A stretch of DNA of 64,000 bases from Solibacillus sp. FSL W7-1464 (GTDB lineage Bacteria > Bacillota > Bacilli > Bacillales_A > Planococcaceae). Where the stretch lies: positions 1,031,001 through 1,095,000 of the forward strand of contig NZ_JBBORC010000001.1 in assembly GCF_038004425.1 (NCBI RefSeq), in the 5' to 3' direction. Positions 1 to 9,049 of this stretch are shown here, one piece after another. The translations under genes were made by a program, and so were the position numbers. The notes beneath the pieces are model-generated. The model did no database searches and was not told where the DNA came from. It worked only from the letters and a program-made list of their open reading frames with translations. Positions within the stretch are counted from its first letter, which is position 1. Every line of letters begins with the position of its first letter.

Positions 1-542
1 CGGATATAGCGAAGCGTATCGCCATTATGGAATCGACGTCTCCGGAAGTCATCAGTGAAATTGAATCGGTATTAGAGCGAAAACTATCATCTACTGTAAC
101 ACAGGACTACACAGAAACTGGTGGCGTAGATGCAGTCGTGGAAGTATTGAATGGTGTTGACCGTCAAACAGAGAAAACGATTCTGGATGCGCTCGAAATT
201 CAAGACCCTGAACTTGCCGAAGAAATTAAAAAGCGCATGTTTGTGTTTGAAGATATCGTTACACTCGATAATCGTTCAATCCAGCGTGTTATTCGTGACT
301 GTGAAAACGAGGACTTATTATTGTCGATGAAAGTTTCTTCAGATGAGGTAAAAGATATTATTTTCCGCAATATGTCCCAACGTATGGCGGATACATTCCG
401 TGAAGAAATGGATATTATGGGTCCTGTACGTTTACGAGATGTGGAAGAAGCACAGTCTCGAATTGTAGCGGTTATCCGACGTTTGGAAGATGCAGGTGAA
501 ATTATTATTGCACGTGGCGGAGGAGATGATGTAATTGTCTAA
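1..542 (+). CDS. fliG: Flagellar motor switch protein FliG, C-terminal part (5' truncated by window)
   Basis: The reading frame is open from base 3 and gives about 179 residues of the FliG C-terminal half, beginning DIAKRIAIMESTSPEVI. An ATG at 27 is internal, not a start, because the preceding codons match the family. FliG is the C-ring protein that couples stator ion flow to rotation. The EEIKKRMFVFEDIV segment and the region around DRSIQRVIRDCENEDLLL are the middle and C-terminal domains that contact FliM and the stator. The gene overlaps fliH by 8 bases, so the two are translationally linked. Identity is very secure; only the N-terminal part is missing. Confidence 0.96.
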   Translation, partial: DIAKRIAIMESTSPEVISEIESVLERKLSSTVTQDYTETGGVDAVVEVLNGVDRQTEKTILDALEIQDPELAEEIKKRMFVFEDIVTLDNRSIQRVIRDCENEDLLLSMKVSSDEVKDIIFRNMSQRMADTFREEMDIMGPVRLRDVEEAQSRIVAVIRRLEDAGEIIIARGGGDDVIV

Positions 543-1332
543 AATCATCCGTTCAACAAATGCACAGCAGCCTGAAGATTCATCAATTGTAGAAATTAAA
601 CTTCAAAATTTTTTCGAACCGATTCATTATGGGAAAACGGAAGATGAACAACTAGAGGAATTGTCACAACAAAAATCAATAGATATTGAAGCAGAACGTC
701 AGCAATTGCTGGAACAGGCAAATTATGAAATTGAACAGCAAAAAGCCCAATTCGAGCAATATCGAACAGAGCAGCTTGCTGCAATTGAAGCATTAAAGCA
801 ATCTTGGGAAGAAGAAAAACTCATTCTTCAGCAGGAAGCTTATGACGCCGGTTTTGCGCAAGGGTATGAGGATGGCGTACAAAAGGCAAATGCAAATATG
901 CAGCAGTCTATACAAGCGGCAAACGAGACGATGGCAAATGCACAAAAAAATGCAGCATCCTATATCGAGTCCCAGGAGGCAGTCCTTTTGGATCTTGCAT
1001 TAACAGCTGCAGAACGTATCATCCACACAACACTGGATCGTGAAGATGAAATATTCGTTTCGATTGTACGACGCGGTTTGAAAGAAGCACGTGAAATGAA
1101 AGAGATTAAATTATACGTCTCGCCAAAGTATCATCCGATTGTGACAGAGCACCAAAAGGAATTGGCGGAAATGTTTCCGGTAAATGTTCCATTTATGGTA
1201 TTTGTCAATGAAGATTTACTGGATTCGGAAAGTTATATCGAAACAAATCATGGACGCATCGTCGTTTCAATAGATGAACAATTGCAGGAACTTCGCAGAC
1301 AGTTATACGAACTAATCGAAAGTAAGGAATGA
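535..1332 (+). CDS. fliH: Flagellar assembly protein FliH (export ATPase regulator)
   Basis: This 265-residue protein starts at a TTG inside the fliG end, preceded by a strong GGCGGAGGAGAT ribosome site. FliH binds and restrains the FliI ATPase and docks it at the export gate and C-ring. Residues about 45-140 are a Gln/Glu-rich coiled coil with the GFAQGYEDGVQKA glycine-containing repeat typical of FliH. The C-terminal half (about 150-260) resembles the V-ATPase E-subunit-like domain. It overlaps fliI by four bases (ATGA). Sequence of the coiled coil is weakly conserved, so the call rests on the C-terminal part plus position between fliG and fliI. Confidence 0.92.
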   Translation: MSKIIRSTNAQQPEDSSIVEIKLQNFFEPIHYGKTEDEQLEELSQQKSIDIEAERQQLLEQANYEIEQQKAQFEQYRTEQLAAIEALKQSWEEEKLILQQEAYDAGFAQGYEDGVQKANANMQQSIQAANETMANAQKNAASYIESQEAVLLDLALTAAERIIHTTLDREDEIFVSIVRRGLKEAREMKEIKLYVSPKYHPIVTEHQKELAEMFPVNVPFMVFVNEDLLDSESYIETNHGRIVVSIDEQLQELRRQLYELIESKE

Positions 1333-2663
1333 TAAGGATGAAAATGACTCAATTAGTTGAACAGATTCCTAATCTTAATACATTTAAAAAGTATGGTAGA
1401 GTGACGAGAGTTGTCGGCTTGATGATTGAGTCCCAAGGTCCTGAAAGTTCCATCGGTGACGTATGTAAAATCCATATTCAAACATCAAAGAACGGTCCGC
1501 AAGTTATGTTGGCAGAAGTAGTAGGGTTTAAAGATGAAATCGTGATTTTAATGCCCTATTCTTCGCTGAAGGAGATTTCGATTGGCTGTCTTGTTGAGGG
1601 GACTGGCTCACCGCTCGAAGTGAAAGTAGGTCCTGAACTGATAGGAAAAGTACTCGATGCAATGGGGAACCCATTTGATGGACAACCATTGCCAAAAGGG
1701 TTAATGACGGTACCAACGGAAAAGGAGCCGCCAAATCCTTTAAGTCGTCCGCCGATCAACGAACAGTTAGAGGTAGGAGTTAAAGCGATTGACGGAATGC
1801 TTACAGTTGGCAGCGGTCAGCGTGTAGGTATATTTGCAGGATCGGGAGTCGGAAAAAGTACATTACTTGGTATGATCGCCCGAAACACGGAAGCAGATAT
1901 TAATGTCATTGCGCTTGTAGGAGAACGTGGACGTGAAGTACGGGAATTTATCGAACGAGATTTAGGTCCGGAAGGGTTGCAACGGTCGGTTGTCGTAGCA
2001 GCTACGAGTGATCAGCCGGCATTAATGCGCATTAAAGCGGCATTTACCGCAACAGCCATTGCAGAATATTTCAGGGACCACGGCAGGAATGTCATGCTGA
2101 TGATGGATTCCGTAACACGTGTTGCGATGGCGCAGCGCGAAATCGGACTTGCAATCGGCGAACCGCCTGCAACAAGAGGGTATACACCTTCCGTTTTTGC
2201 AATATTACCAACATTGCTGGAACGGTCAGGGACAAATATACATGGAACAATTACCGCGTTTTATACAGTGCTTGTAGATGGTGATGATATGAATGAACCA
2301 ATTGCAGATGCGGTACGGGGGATATTGGACGGTCATATTGTACTGGACCGGAATCTTGCCAATAAAGGACAGTATCCGGCAATCAATGTATTAAAAAGTG
2401 TAAGCCGTTTAATGAATCATATTGCACAGCCTGAGCATGTCCGTGCAGCGAGCCGTTTGCGGGAATTATACTACAGCTATTCAAAATCAGAGGACCTGAT
2501 TAATATCGGGGCATATAAGCGTGGGACATCGAAGGAAATTGATGAAGCGATTATGTATGAGCCGCTCATTACGGATTTTTTAAAGCAAGGGTATAAAGAT
2601 AAAATTTCGATCGATCAGACAGTCAATGAAATAATTGCATTATCGAATGGTGGTGCCCGTTAA
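1329..2663 (+). CDS. fliI: Flagellum-specific type III export ATPase FliI
   Basis: FliI is a hexameric ATPase related to the F1 beta subunit that powers early steps of flagellar protein export at the cytoplasmic face. The 444-residue product has the Walker A motif GIFAGSGVGKST near residue 170, the GERGREVREF segment, and a Walker B region ending MLMMDSVTR. Two starts are possible: the ATG at 1329 that overlaps the fliH stop, and an ATG at 1338. The first is used here because of the AGTAAGGA site upstream. Length matches the family (about 440). Confidence 0.97.
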   Translation: MIRMKMTQLVEQIPNLNTFKKYGRVTRVVGLMIESQGPESSIGDVCKIHIQTSKNGPQVMLAEVVGFKDEIVILMPYSSLKEISIGCLVEGTGSPLEVKVGPELIGKVLDAMGNPFDGQPLPKGLMTVPTEKEPPNPLSRPPINEQLEVGVKAIDGMLTVGSGQRVGIFAGSGVGKSTLLGMIARNTEADINVIALVGERGREVREFIERDLGPEGLQRSVVVAATSDQPALMRIKAAFTATAIAEYFRDHGRNVMLMMDSVTRVAMAQREIGLAIGEPPATRGYTPSVFAILPTLLERSGTNIHGTITAFYTVLVDGDDMNEPIADAVRGILDGHIVLDRNLANKGQYPAINVLKSVSRLMNHIAQPEHVRAASRLRELYYSYSKSEDLINIGAYKRGTSKEIDEAIMYEPLITDFLKQGYKDKISIDQTVNEIIALSNGGAR

Positions 2664-2665
2664 CT

Positions 2666-3112
2666 ATGAAATACAATTATCGTTTTGAAAAAATTCTTGT
2701 CGTTAAAGATCAGGAAAAAACGGAATCGGAACTTGCTTTTAAAGAATCGGTTCAAGTGTTTGAAGAAATCGCTACAAAGCTGTATGACCTGTTAAAGAAA
2801 AAAGAAGATTTAATCGAGTTTCAGCAGGAACGGTTAATAATAGGATCTTCGATTGATGAAATCAACCACTATTCGAAATTTATCGATAGTATGGAAAAAA
2901 CAATCCAGGATGTACAGCAAAAAGTAGTGCAGGCACGTGCAAAAATGAATTGGCATGAGCAAAAATTATTGGAAAAAAGTTTGGAAGTACGTAAATATGA
3001 AAAAATGCGTGAACGAGATCATGAAAAGTTCAAAGAAGATCAACTTCATATAGAAGCAATACAGTTAGATGAACTTTCAACAATTGCGTATTACAAGAAG
3101 GAAATCAGGTGA
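2666..3112 (+). CDS. fliJ: Flagellar export chaperone/stalk protein FliJ
   Basis: A 148-residue, highly charged, almost entirely alpha-helical coiled-coil protein beginning MKYNYRFEKILVVKDQEK. FliJ is the stalk of the export ATPase, linking the FliI ring to FlhA and escorting hook and filament chaperones. Length and the N-terminal YRFEKIL signature match the family. It starts two bases after the fliI stop and is followed at once by the MotE-like gene. Confidence 0.92.
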   Translation: MKYNYRFEKILVVKDQEKTESELAFKESVQVFEEIATKLYDLLKKKEDLIEFQQERLIIGSSIDEINHYSKFIDSMEKTIQDVQQKVVQARAKMNWHEQKLLEKSLEVRKYEKMRERDHEKFKEDQLHIEAIQLDELSTIAYYKKEIR

Positions 3113-3116
3113 TTCC

Positions 3117-3731
3117 GTGGCAAAAAAAATAGAAAATACGATGGAACAAGTGGAAGAAATGGAGCTGGAAAGCCAATCTCCAGGTTTTTTCAAAAAGTTT
3201 TTCTACCTATTTTTAATCCCGTTCATGTTTCTCATCGCAATTTTATTAATTATTACAACTATGACGGAATATAACGTTTTTAAGATGGCAGACGATGCGA
3301 TAGAAAAAATCCCGTTCCTCAGCTCGGATGAAAAAGACGGGACAGTAGAAAATAGCGCATTAAATGAACAGAAAGTAGTAGAACTGCAAGCAGAAATTCA
3401 GGAGAAAGAAGCGCAAATTTCCCAGCTTCAATCACAAATTGATGCATCAGCGACTGAAAAGGAAGAGCTTTTGACTGAGCAAGAACGATTGCAGTTTGAA
3501 ATTGAAAAACTTCAGCGGGATCAGGAAGAAACGAAAAAAGAATTCAAAGAGATTCTTTCTACTTTTGAAAAAATGTCTGCAGGAAAAGCGGCACCTATCC
3601 TGGTAGAAATGAATGACACAGAAAGCGTGCGTATTTTGTCGGAGATGAAACCCGATACATTATCAGCCATTTTTGCAAAAATGGCGCCAGCAGACGCTGC
3701 CCGCTATACAGAGCTTTTATCGCAGCAATAG
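3117..3731 (+). CDS. ylxF: MotE/YlxF-family flagellar operon membrane protein
   Basis: The start is taken as the GTG at 3117, giving 204 residues starting AKKIENTMEQ. An upstream in-frame ATG at 3069 lies inside fliJ and lacks a ribosome site. There is one membrane segment (about residues 28-50, FLIPFMFLIAILLII), then a long coiled coil (about 80-150), then an MgtE-N-like tail (KMSAGKAAPILVEM ... KMAPADAARYTELL). In B. subtilis ylxF occupies this place between fliJ and fliK. Relatives are called MotE; the tail resembles the cytoplasmic helical domain of magnesium transporters. Its role in motility is not well established. Confidence 0.85.
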   Translation: MAKKIENTMEQVEEMELESQSPGFFKKFFYLFLIPFMFLIAILLIITTMTEYNVFKMADDAIEKIPFLSSDEKDGTVENSALNEQKVVELQAEIQEKEAQISQLQSQIDASATEKEELLTEQERLQFEIEKLQRDQEETKKEFKEILSTFEKMSAGKAAPILVEMNDTESVRILSEMKPDTLSAIFAKMAPADAARYTELLSQQ

Positions 3732-3758
3732 TCCTTGAATGGAGGGAGGTGTACTAAT

Positions 3759-5114
3759 ATGGATATAGCAATGTTACAAACAGTTAAAATACCGAAACAA
3801 GATTTCCAGTCAAACACAGTGAAAACAGCGAAGCCAGATGCAAATGCATTTGGAAATGTGTTTAATTCCATAGTCGCAAAGCCGACTCCAACGGCTAAGC
3901 AAACGGAACCGTCAGAACCGGTGCTAGCTGAAAGTATTTCTGAAGTTTTGGAAGTGGACTCACTGGAAAGTTTACTCGAGCAATTAGGAGTGGAGATGGA
4001 TGAGTCGGGGTTATTTGCATTAGTAGGTGAAGAAAGTACACCGGTCGCAATCGACGAACTGATGACGCTGGAAAACTTAACGGAGCTTTTAGGCATGACA
4101 AAAGCAGAGTTGAATGAAATTATTGACCAGTTATTAGGCGATTCAAAACAAGACATTACGGATATTTGGACTCTTATCGAACAAGCACCGCAAATTTTAA
4201 GTGAAGTATTGGCAACTATGCAGAAGCCTGAGCAAAATAATGTACAGCCTAAGGAATTGCAGCAAATTGTGCAGCTGTTAAAGTTAGCTCAATTAGCGGG
4301 AAATAAGGTAGATACGGTCTATCAACAGGAAGTCCAGCTAGCAAGTTTAAAAGATGCATTACTGGCAATGGCAAATGAAACAGGAAAAATTGCAGATACA
4401 AAAGACCGTGCAACAAAATTTTCTGACTTTCAGCAAGCAGTAAAACAATCTTCACTACAAACTATTCACAATCCGTCACAACAAGCGGCAAAGGAACCTA
4501 CACAAAATATACAAAATCAGTCACAGCAAGCAGTGCAGCAATTAACTCAACAGAATACACAAACCCAGTCGCAGCAAAATCAGCAGACAACAGTAAAAGT
4601 TGAGACGGATATATTATCGGGCGGTCAATTACAACAGCAAATGACACAAACAAAAACCGTGACACTCACTTTACCTGCTGAGAAGCCGGCTCAGTCGGAG
4701 GCATTATTGAAGGAAATTCAAAACCTGATCAATCGCAGCCAGCTTTCTGGACAGTCAGGAAATATGAAATTATTCCTGAAACTGTTTCCGGAAAACCTCG
4801 GACAAATCCGAATTGAGTTAGTACAGAAAGATGGTATTATGACTGCTCGATTATTGGCGACAACAGCGATGGGGAAAGAATTGCTTGAAAATAATATCAA
4901 TCAGTTAAAAGCCGGTTTCGTCGCTCAAAATATTCAAATGGAACGCATCGATGTAGCGCAATCTTTACAGGATGCGGATCGAAATGCACGTGATCAAAAC
5001 TTCTTTAATAACTTCTTCCGTCAAAAAGATGAAGAAGAACAGGACAATAAGGAAGATACACCTGAAGAAGATAAACTATCGTTTAAAGAACTATTAAGTG
5101 AGGAGGCAGAATAA
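3759..5114 (+). CDS. fliK: Flagellar hook-length control protein FliK
   Basis: FliK is the secreted molecular ruler that sets hook length and switches export specificity through FlhB. ATG 3759 follows a GGAGGGAGG site; upstream in-frame starts at 3735 overlap that site and are unlikely. The 451-residue product has a long, variable, Gln/Thr-rich middle (about 230-300) and a conserved C-terminal Flg_hook domain (about 320-410) with KLFLKLFPENLGQIRIEL. An acidic tail ends the protein. It stops immediately before the flgD ATG. Confidence 0.92.
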   Translation: MDIAMLQTVKIPKQDFQSNTVKTAKPDANAFGNVFNSIVAKPTPTAKQTEPSEPVLAESISEVLEVDSLESLLEQLGVEMDESGLFALVGEESTPVAIDELMTLENLTELLGMTKAELNEIIDQLLGDSKQDITDIWTLIEQAPQILSEVLATMQKPEQNNVQPKELQQIVQLLKLAQLAGNKVDTVYQQEVQLASLKDALLAMANETGKIADTKDRATKFSDFQQAVKQSSLQTIHNPSQQAAKEPTQNIQNQSQQAVQQLTQQNTQTQSQQNQQTTVKVETDILSGGQLQQQMTQTKTVTLTLPAEKPAQSEALLKEIQNLINRSQLSGQSGNMKLFLKLFPENLGQIRIELVQKDGIMTARLLATTAMGKELLENNINQLKAGFVAQNIQMERIDVAQSLQDADRNARDQNFFNNFFRQKDEEEQDNKEDTPEEDKLSFKELLSEEAE

Positions 5115-5816
5115 ATGGCAAACTCGATTTCAAATGAATATTATTTACCGACAAATAATCCTAATTTCAAAGTGACGGATAAGCAGGATAACGGGGCGCT
5201 TGGAAAAGATGCATTTCTGAAAATTTTAATTACACAATTGCAGAATCAGGATCCGACAAGCCCGATGGATGATAAAGAATTCATTTCACAGATGGCGCAA
5301 TTTTCTTCGCTGGAGCAAATGCAGAATATGACAAAGGCGATGGAGAATCTGCTTGAATCCCAACAACAGTCACAATTGATGAATTATTCGACATTCGTAG
5401 GCAAAGAAGTAAAGTGGCACGAAATTACAGATGAAGTGGATGCAGACAATAAGCCGATTTACAACGAGGGGACCGGTGCAATTCAGGAATTGAAATTTGT
5501 TGACGGCGAGGCTGTTTTTGTACTGGCTGACGGCAAGGAAATCAAACCGGGCAATATTTCATCGATTCTTGACAGTGGCAGTACGAGTGAAACACAGCCG
5601 ACAGCTCCAGCTGGAAATCCGTTAGCAGAAGCGAGTCAGATGATTGGACATACCGTTCAATACAAAAATGGTGACCAGGTCATCGAGGCAATTATTGAAG
5701 CTATAAAAACAAATAATGTGAATATCGAATATATTCTAAATGACGGATCCCGTATCACAAAAGACCAATTTACAGTGAGTTCTCAAACAGCCCAAAATGA
5801 AAATGCAATAGAATAA
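5115..5816 (+). CDS. flgD: Flagellar hook cap/assembly protein FlgD
   Basis: FlgD caps the growing hook and is needed for hook subunit polymerisation. The 233-residue product carries the diagnostic N-terminal block around DAFLKILITQLQNQDPTSP followed by DDKEFISQMAQFSSLEQM. The middle part is a beta-rich region; the tail ends in a short second repeat (MIGHTVQY...). ATG directly follows the fliK stop with a GAGGAGG site inside fliK. Confidence 0.95.
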   Translation: MANSISNEYYLPTNNPNFKVTDKQDNGALGKDAFLKILITQLQNQDPTSPMDDKEFISQMAQFSSLEQMQNMTKAMENLLESQQQSQLMNYSTFVGKEVKWHEITDEVDADNKPIYNEGTGAIQELKFVDGEAVFVLADGKEIKPGNISSILDSGSTSETQPTAPAGNPLAEASQMIGHTVQYKNGDQVIEAIIEAIKTNNVNIEYILNDGSRITKDQFTVSSQTAQNENAIE

Positions 5817-5828
5817 GAGGTGGGTCTG

Positions 5829-6203
5829 ATGAACCGAGTCAATATTCAACATATACCGTACCATCCACCGATAAAGCCGGTACTAAAGCAAAATACAGAG
5901 CAAGTTTCCAAGCAGTCCTTTATGGAGCATTTAAAACAGGCAACCGGTGAGGAATTGAAAATAAGCAAGCATGCTTCAGATCGGTTGAGTGAACGGAATA
6001 TTTCGATAACGGACCGTGAGTGGCGGCAAATTACAGAAAAAGTTTTTGAGGCAAAGAATAAAGGTGTGAAGCAGCCGTTAGTCCTGCTGGATCAGGCAGC
6101 CTTAATTGTAAGTGCAAAAAATGCGACAGTGATTACGGCATTGGATCGTAACGAGGCGAAACAGCAACTTTTTACAAATATTGATGGAACAATCCTATTA
6201 TAG
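5829..6203 (+). CDS. TIGR02530/Flagellar_put-type flagellar operon protein
   Basis: A 124-residue protein with ATG 5829 after AAGAGGTGGG; a GTG at 5820 is in frame but overlaps the ribosome site. Central residues around ISKHASDRLSERNISITD match the small family of flagellar operon proteins of unknown function found between flgD and flgE in many Firmicutes. No membrane segment or signal peptide is visible. Position implies a job in hook assembly. The family assignment is from memory of its conserved HA..RL..RNI core and should be checked by profile search. Confidence 0.78.
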   Translation: MNRVNIQHIPYHPPIKPVLKQNTEQVSKQSFMEHLKQATGEELKISKHASDRLSERNISITDREWRQITEKVFEAKNKGVKQPLVLLDQAALIVSAKNATVITALDRNEAKQQLFTNIDGTILL

Positions 6204-6231
6204 GCCGGACCTTCAGAAGTAAGGAAGCCTA

Positions 6232-6257
6232 CAGTCGTTGAATGATCGAGACGACTG
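6232..6257 (+). other. Hairpin upstream of the hook gene
   Basis: CAGTCGT (6232-6238) and ACGACTG (6251-6257) form a perfect 7-bp inverted repeat with a 12-nt loop and no following T-run, so it is not an intrinsic terminator. It lies 43 bases before the flgE start, in the only sizeable gap (97 nt) of this part of the operon. It may protect the hook mRNA or mark a processing site; this role is inference. Confidence 0.5.
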
Positions 6258-6300
6258 AACTAATAAACAGATTTGAAAAACGAAGGGAGAACGACATTTT

Positions 6301-7290
6301 ATGTTACGTTCAATGTATTCAGGGATTTCAGGCTTAAAAAACTTTCAGACAAAATTAGACGTGATCGGGAATAATATTTCGAATGTTAATACGTACGGCT
6401 ACAAGAAAGAACGTACAGTATTTAAAGATTTAATTTCTCAAACACAAGCAGGCGCGTCTGCACCATCAGCAACTCGTGGTGGGGTGAACACGATTCAAGT
6501 AGGATTAGGTTCACAACTTGCGGCAATCGACACGATTCACAATGCCGGTTCAATGCAAACGACTGGACGAACTTTGGATTTAGCGATTTCCGGGGACGGT
6601 TTCTTCATGGTGGCAGATGCTGCTGACTTTGTTCAGGGCGATCCAGCTGCAGGTGAACCTGCTACGGCTGGAGGATTCACAAATACACTCTATACACGTG
6701 CAGGGAATTTCTACATGGATCAAAATGGTTTTGTAGTTAACAGTGATGGTAAATATTTAGTTGGTTTTGCTGCAGATGTAACTGCATATGATGCAATAGA
6801 TCCGGAGAATGCCCCAGGTTCACAATTTACAGATAACAAACCTGCAGTTGCCGGAGGAATGAATTTGTTGGATCCAGCAACTGGCGAATTACTTCCGGAA
6901 GGGAACACAACGGCTTCTCCAATTCGAATTCCAACTACAGCTCAATCAATGAGTATTGCTCAAGATGGATCGGTTTCATTTGTCGATTCAGCAGGGGATC
7001 TTCAGTATGCGGGTACAATTGTGCTGGCGAAATTTGCAAATGCAAGTGGTCTTGAAAAAACGGGAGGGAATTATTTCCAAACTACTCCAAACTCAGGAGC
7101 GATTTATGCTCAATTAGGAACTCAAGATGGTATCGGTTCGATTAACTCGGGCTTCATGGAAATGTCCAACGTAGACCTTTCTGAAGAATTTACGGAGATG
7201 ATTGTTGCACAGCGTGGCTTCCAGGCGAACTCTCGTATTATTACAACTTCGGATGAAATTTTACAAGAGCTTGTTAACTTAAAACGATAG
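6301..7290 (+). CDS. flgE: Flagellar hook protein FlgE (FlgG-like)
   Basis: This is the main hook structural protein, exported by the flagellar type III system and polymerised under the FlgD cap. The N-terminus MLRSMYSGISGLKNFQTKLD plus NNISNVNTYGYKK is the classic rod/hook D0 motif. The C-terminus (NVDLSEEFTEMIVAQRGFQANS and SDEILQELVNLKR) pairs with it as the other half of D0. The 329-residue product is longer than rod proteins but short for a hook protein, with a small variable middle. No cleavable signal peptide, as expected. ATG 6301 has a GAAGGGAGA site. Confidence 0.93.
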   Translation: MLRSMYSGISGLKNFQTKLDVIGNNISNVNTYGYKKERTVFKDLISQTQAGASAPSATRGGVNTIQVGLGSQLAAIDTIHNAGSMQTTGRTLDLAISGDGFFMVADAADFVQGDPAAGEPATAGGFTNTLYTRAGNFYMDQNGFVVNSDGKYLVGFAADVTAYDAIDPENAPGSQFTDNKPAVAGGMNLLDPATGELLPEGNTTASPIRIPTTAQSMSIAQDGSVSFVDSAGDLQYAGTIVLAKFANASGLEKTGGNYFQTTPNSGAIYAQLGTQDGIGSINSGFMEMSNVDLSEEFTEMIVAQRGFQANSRIITTSDEILQELVNLKR

Positions 7291-7337
7291 TATAATAACT
7301 TTATATACTCATTGAAAATTCATTATAGAAGGGGGGC

Positions 7338-7366
7338 GGGCCGGCTCTCAAATGCAGGTCCGGTCC
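7338..7366 (+). promoter_or_regulatory. GC-rich hairpin between ribosome site and swrD start
   Basis: GGGCCGG (7338-7344) pairs with CCGGTCC (7360-7366) with one G-U. A strong purine tract (GAAGGGGGGC, about 7328-7337) lies just before it, about 37 bases from the ATG at 7374, and the bases right before the ATG have no Shine-Dalgarno match. Folding would bring the purine tract near the start codon. Translation control is inference. Confidence 0.4.
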
Positions 7367-7373
7367 TATTTCA

Positions 7374-7595
7374 ATGATTGAGGTAACTCGCCTTAACGGT
7401 AAAGCTTTTACATTAAATGCTCTATACATAGAAACGGTTGAAGCATTTCCAGACACCCAGATAACGCTGACGACGGGACGTAAATACATTGTGTTAGAAA
7501 CTGAAGAACAGGTGCGGCAAAAAGTGAAGACATTTTATCGGCATGCCCAGGTTTTATCTAACCCGCACCTTAGAGGTGAAGAAGATGAAGAATAA
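7374..7595 (+). CDS. swrD: Swarming motility protein SwrD / FlbD family
   Basis: A 73-residue protein beginning MIEVTRLNGKAFTLNAL, the exact start pattern of the FlbD/SwrD family. In B. subtilis SwrD raises flagellar motor power. ATG 7374 is set by this conserved N-terminus although no good ribosome site directly precedes it (see the hairpin entry). The 3' end overlaps fliL by 11 bases. Small, soluble, no membrane segment. Confidence 0.88.
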   Translation: MIEVTRLNGKAFTLNALYIETVEAFPDTQITLTTGRKYIVLETEEQVRQKVKTFYRHAQVLSNPHLRGEEDEE

Positions 7596-8010
7596 TAAAT
7601 TATTGACAATTATGGTAATTATATTAGTGACGATTACATTATTCGGTGTTATTGTAGTTGTGCTGTTGACACAGCTCAACAAAGAGAAACCGGATGGTCC
7701 GACTATTGATGATATCATCGAATCATCGGTTGACATTCCTGAAATTACGACGAATTTAGCAGATGGAAGTTTTGTCCGAATTACATTGAAAATCCAGGCA
7801 TCAGATAAAAAAGCTGGTGAAGAGTTATTTAAGCGAGATTTCCAAGTGAAAAATATCGTCATTCAAGAGCTTTCTGAAATGGAAGAAGAAGCTTTGGAAG
7901 GTAAGCAAGGAAAAATTACATTCCAGGATGCAATTAAATCTCAAGTAAATGAGTTAATGCAAGAAGGGGAAGTTACGCAAGTGTATATTACTTCATACGT
8001 ACTTCAGTAA
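7585..8010 (+). CDS. fliL: Flagellar basal body-associated protein FliL
   Basis: FliL is a single-pass membrane protein that surrounds the stator units and supports torque. ATG 7585 follows TAGAGGTGAAG, giving 141 residues: a short cytoplasmic stretch, a membrane helix (LLTIMVIILVTITLFGVIVVVLL), then a periplasm-side stomatin-like domain. A GTG at 7576 is an alternative start. It lies between swrD and fliM as in Bacillus. Confidence 0.92.
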   Translation: MKNNKLLTIMVIILVTITLFGVIVVVLLTQLNKEKPDGPTIDDIIESSVDIPEITTNLADGSFVRITLKIQASDKKAGEELFKRDFQVKNIVIQELSEMEEEALEGKQGKITFQDAIKSQVNELMQEGEVTQVYITSYVLQ

Positions 8011-8053
8011 TTATTAGTACTACAATTTTAATTTTTGAAATGGAGGTGGGCAA

Positions 8054-9049
8054 ATGGCAGGAGATATAATGTCGCAATCCGAAATTGATGCACTTTTATC
8101 AGCGATTTCGACCGGAGAGATGTCTGCAGAAGACATAAAAAAAGAAGATGAAACACGAAAAGTAAAAGTTTATGACTTTAAGCGGGCTCTGCGCTTCTCA
8201 AAAGACCAAATCCGAAGTTTGACCCGTATACATGAAAACTTTGCGCGACTGTTAACAACTTTCTTTTCTGCACAGCTAAGAAGTTATGTCCAAATAACAG
8301 TTGCATCTGTGGACCAAATACCGTTTGAAGAATTTGTTCGATCAATCCCAAACATGACTTTGATCAATGTATTCGAGGTTCCGCCTTTGGATGGCAATAT
8401 TTTAATGGAGATTAACCCGAACATTGCCTATTCGATGCTTGATCGACTGATGGGCGGCGCAGGGGGAAGTCATAGCAATGTAAACAATTTAACTGAGATC
8501 GAAACGAAAATCATGACGAATTTATTCGAACGTTCTTTTGATAATTTACGTGAAGCTTGGGAAAATGTAGCTGAAATCGATCCTATGCTTGTGGAGCTGG
8601 AAGTGAATCCGCAGTTTTTACAAATGATTTCGCCAAATGAAACAGTTGTAGTCATTTCGTTTAATACCATTATCGGGGAAACGACAGGAATGATTAATAT
8701 TTGTATCCCGCATGTAGTATTGGAGCCTATTGTTCCAAATTTATCAGTTCGATACTGGATGCAGACAAATACGAAGGAAATTTCACCCGAACAATCGAAA
8801 ATGCTTGAAAATCGTGTGAAACAAGCAAAATTACCGGTTATTGCAGAGTTAGGTTCAACAGATATTACAATTGAAGATTTCCTGACGATGTCGATCGGTG
8901 ATGTTGTTCCGTTAAATCAAAAAATTGATAATCCGTTAACATTGAAAGTGGGCAGTTTACCGAAATTTACCGTGCAACCGGGGAAACTGAATAATAAAAT
9001 GGCTGTACAAATTATCGACCCTTTGAAAGGAGGAGACGAAGATGAGTGA
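8054..9049 (+). CDS. fliM: Flagellar motor switch protein FliM
   Basis: FliM is the C-ring protein that receives phospho-CheY. The N-terminal peptide MSQSEIDALLSAI is the CheY-P docking motif. It is followed by a CheC-like middle domain (about 45-230) and a C-terminal SpoA/FliN-like domain (about 255-325, ITIEDFLTMSIGDVVPL). The length of 331 matches the family. GGAGGTGGG lies upstream of ATG 8054, and the end overlaps fliY by 8 bases. Confidence 0.96.
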   Translation: MAGDIMSQSEIDALLSAISTGEMSAEDIKKEDETRKVKVYDFKRALRFSKDQIRSLTRIHENFARLLTTFFSAQLRSYVQITVASVDQIPFEEFVRSIPNMTLINVFEVPPLDGNILMEINPNIAYSMLDRLMGGAGGSHSNVNNLTEIETKIMTNLFERSFDNLREAWENVAEIDPMLVELEVNPQFLQMISPNETVVVISFNTIIGETTGMINICIPHVVLEPIVPNLSVRYWMQTNTKEISPEQSKMLENRVKQAKLPVIAELGSTDITIEDFLTMSIGDVVPLNQKIDNPLTLKVGSLPKFTVQPGKLNNKMAVQIIDPLKGGDEDE

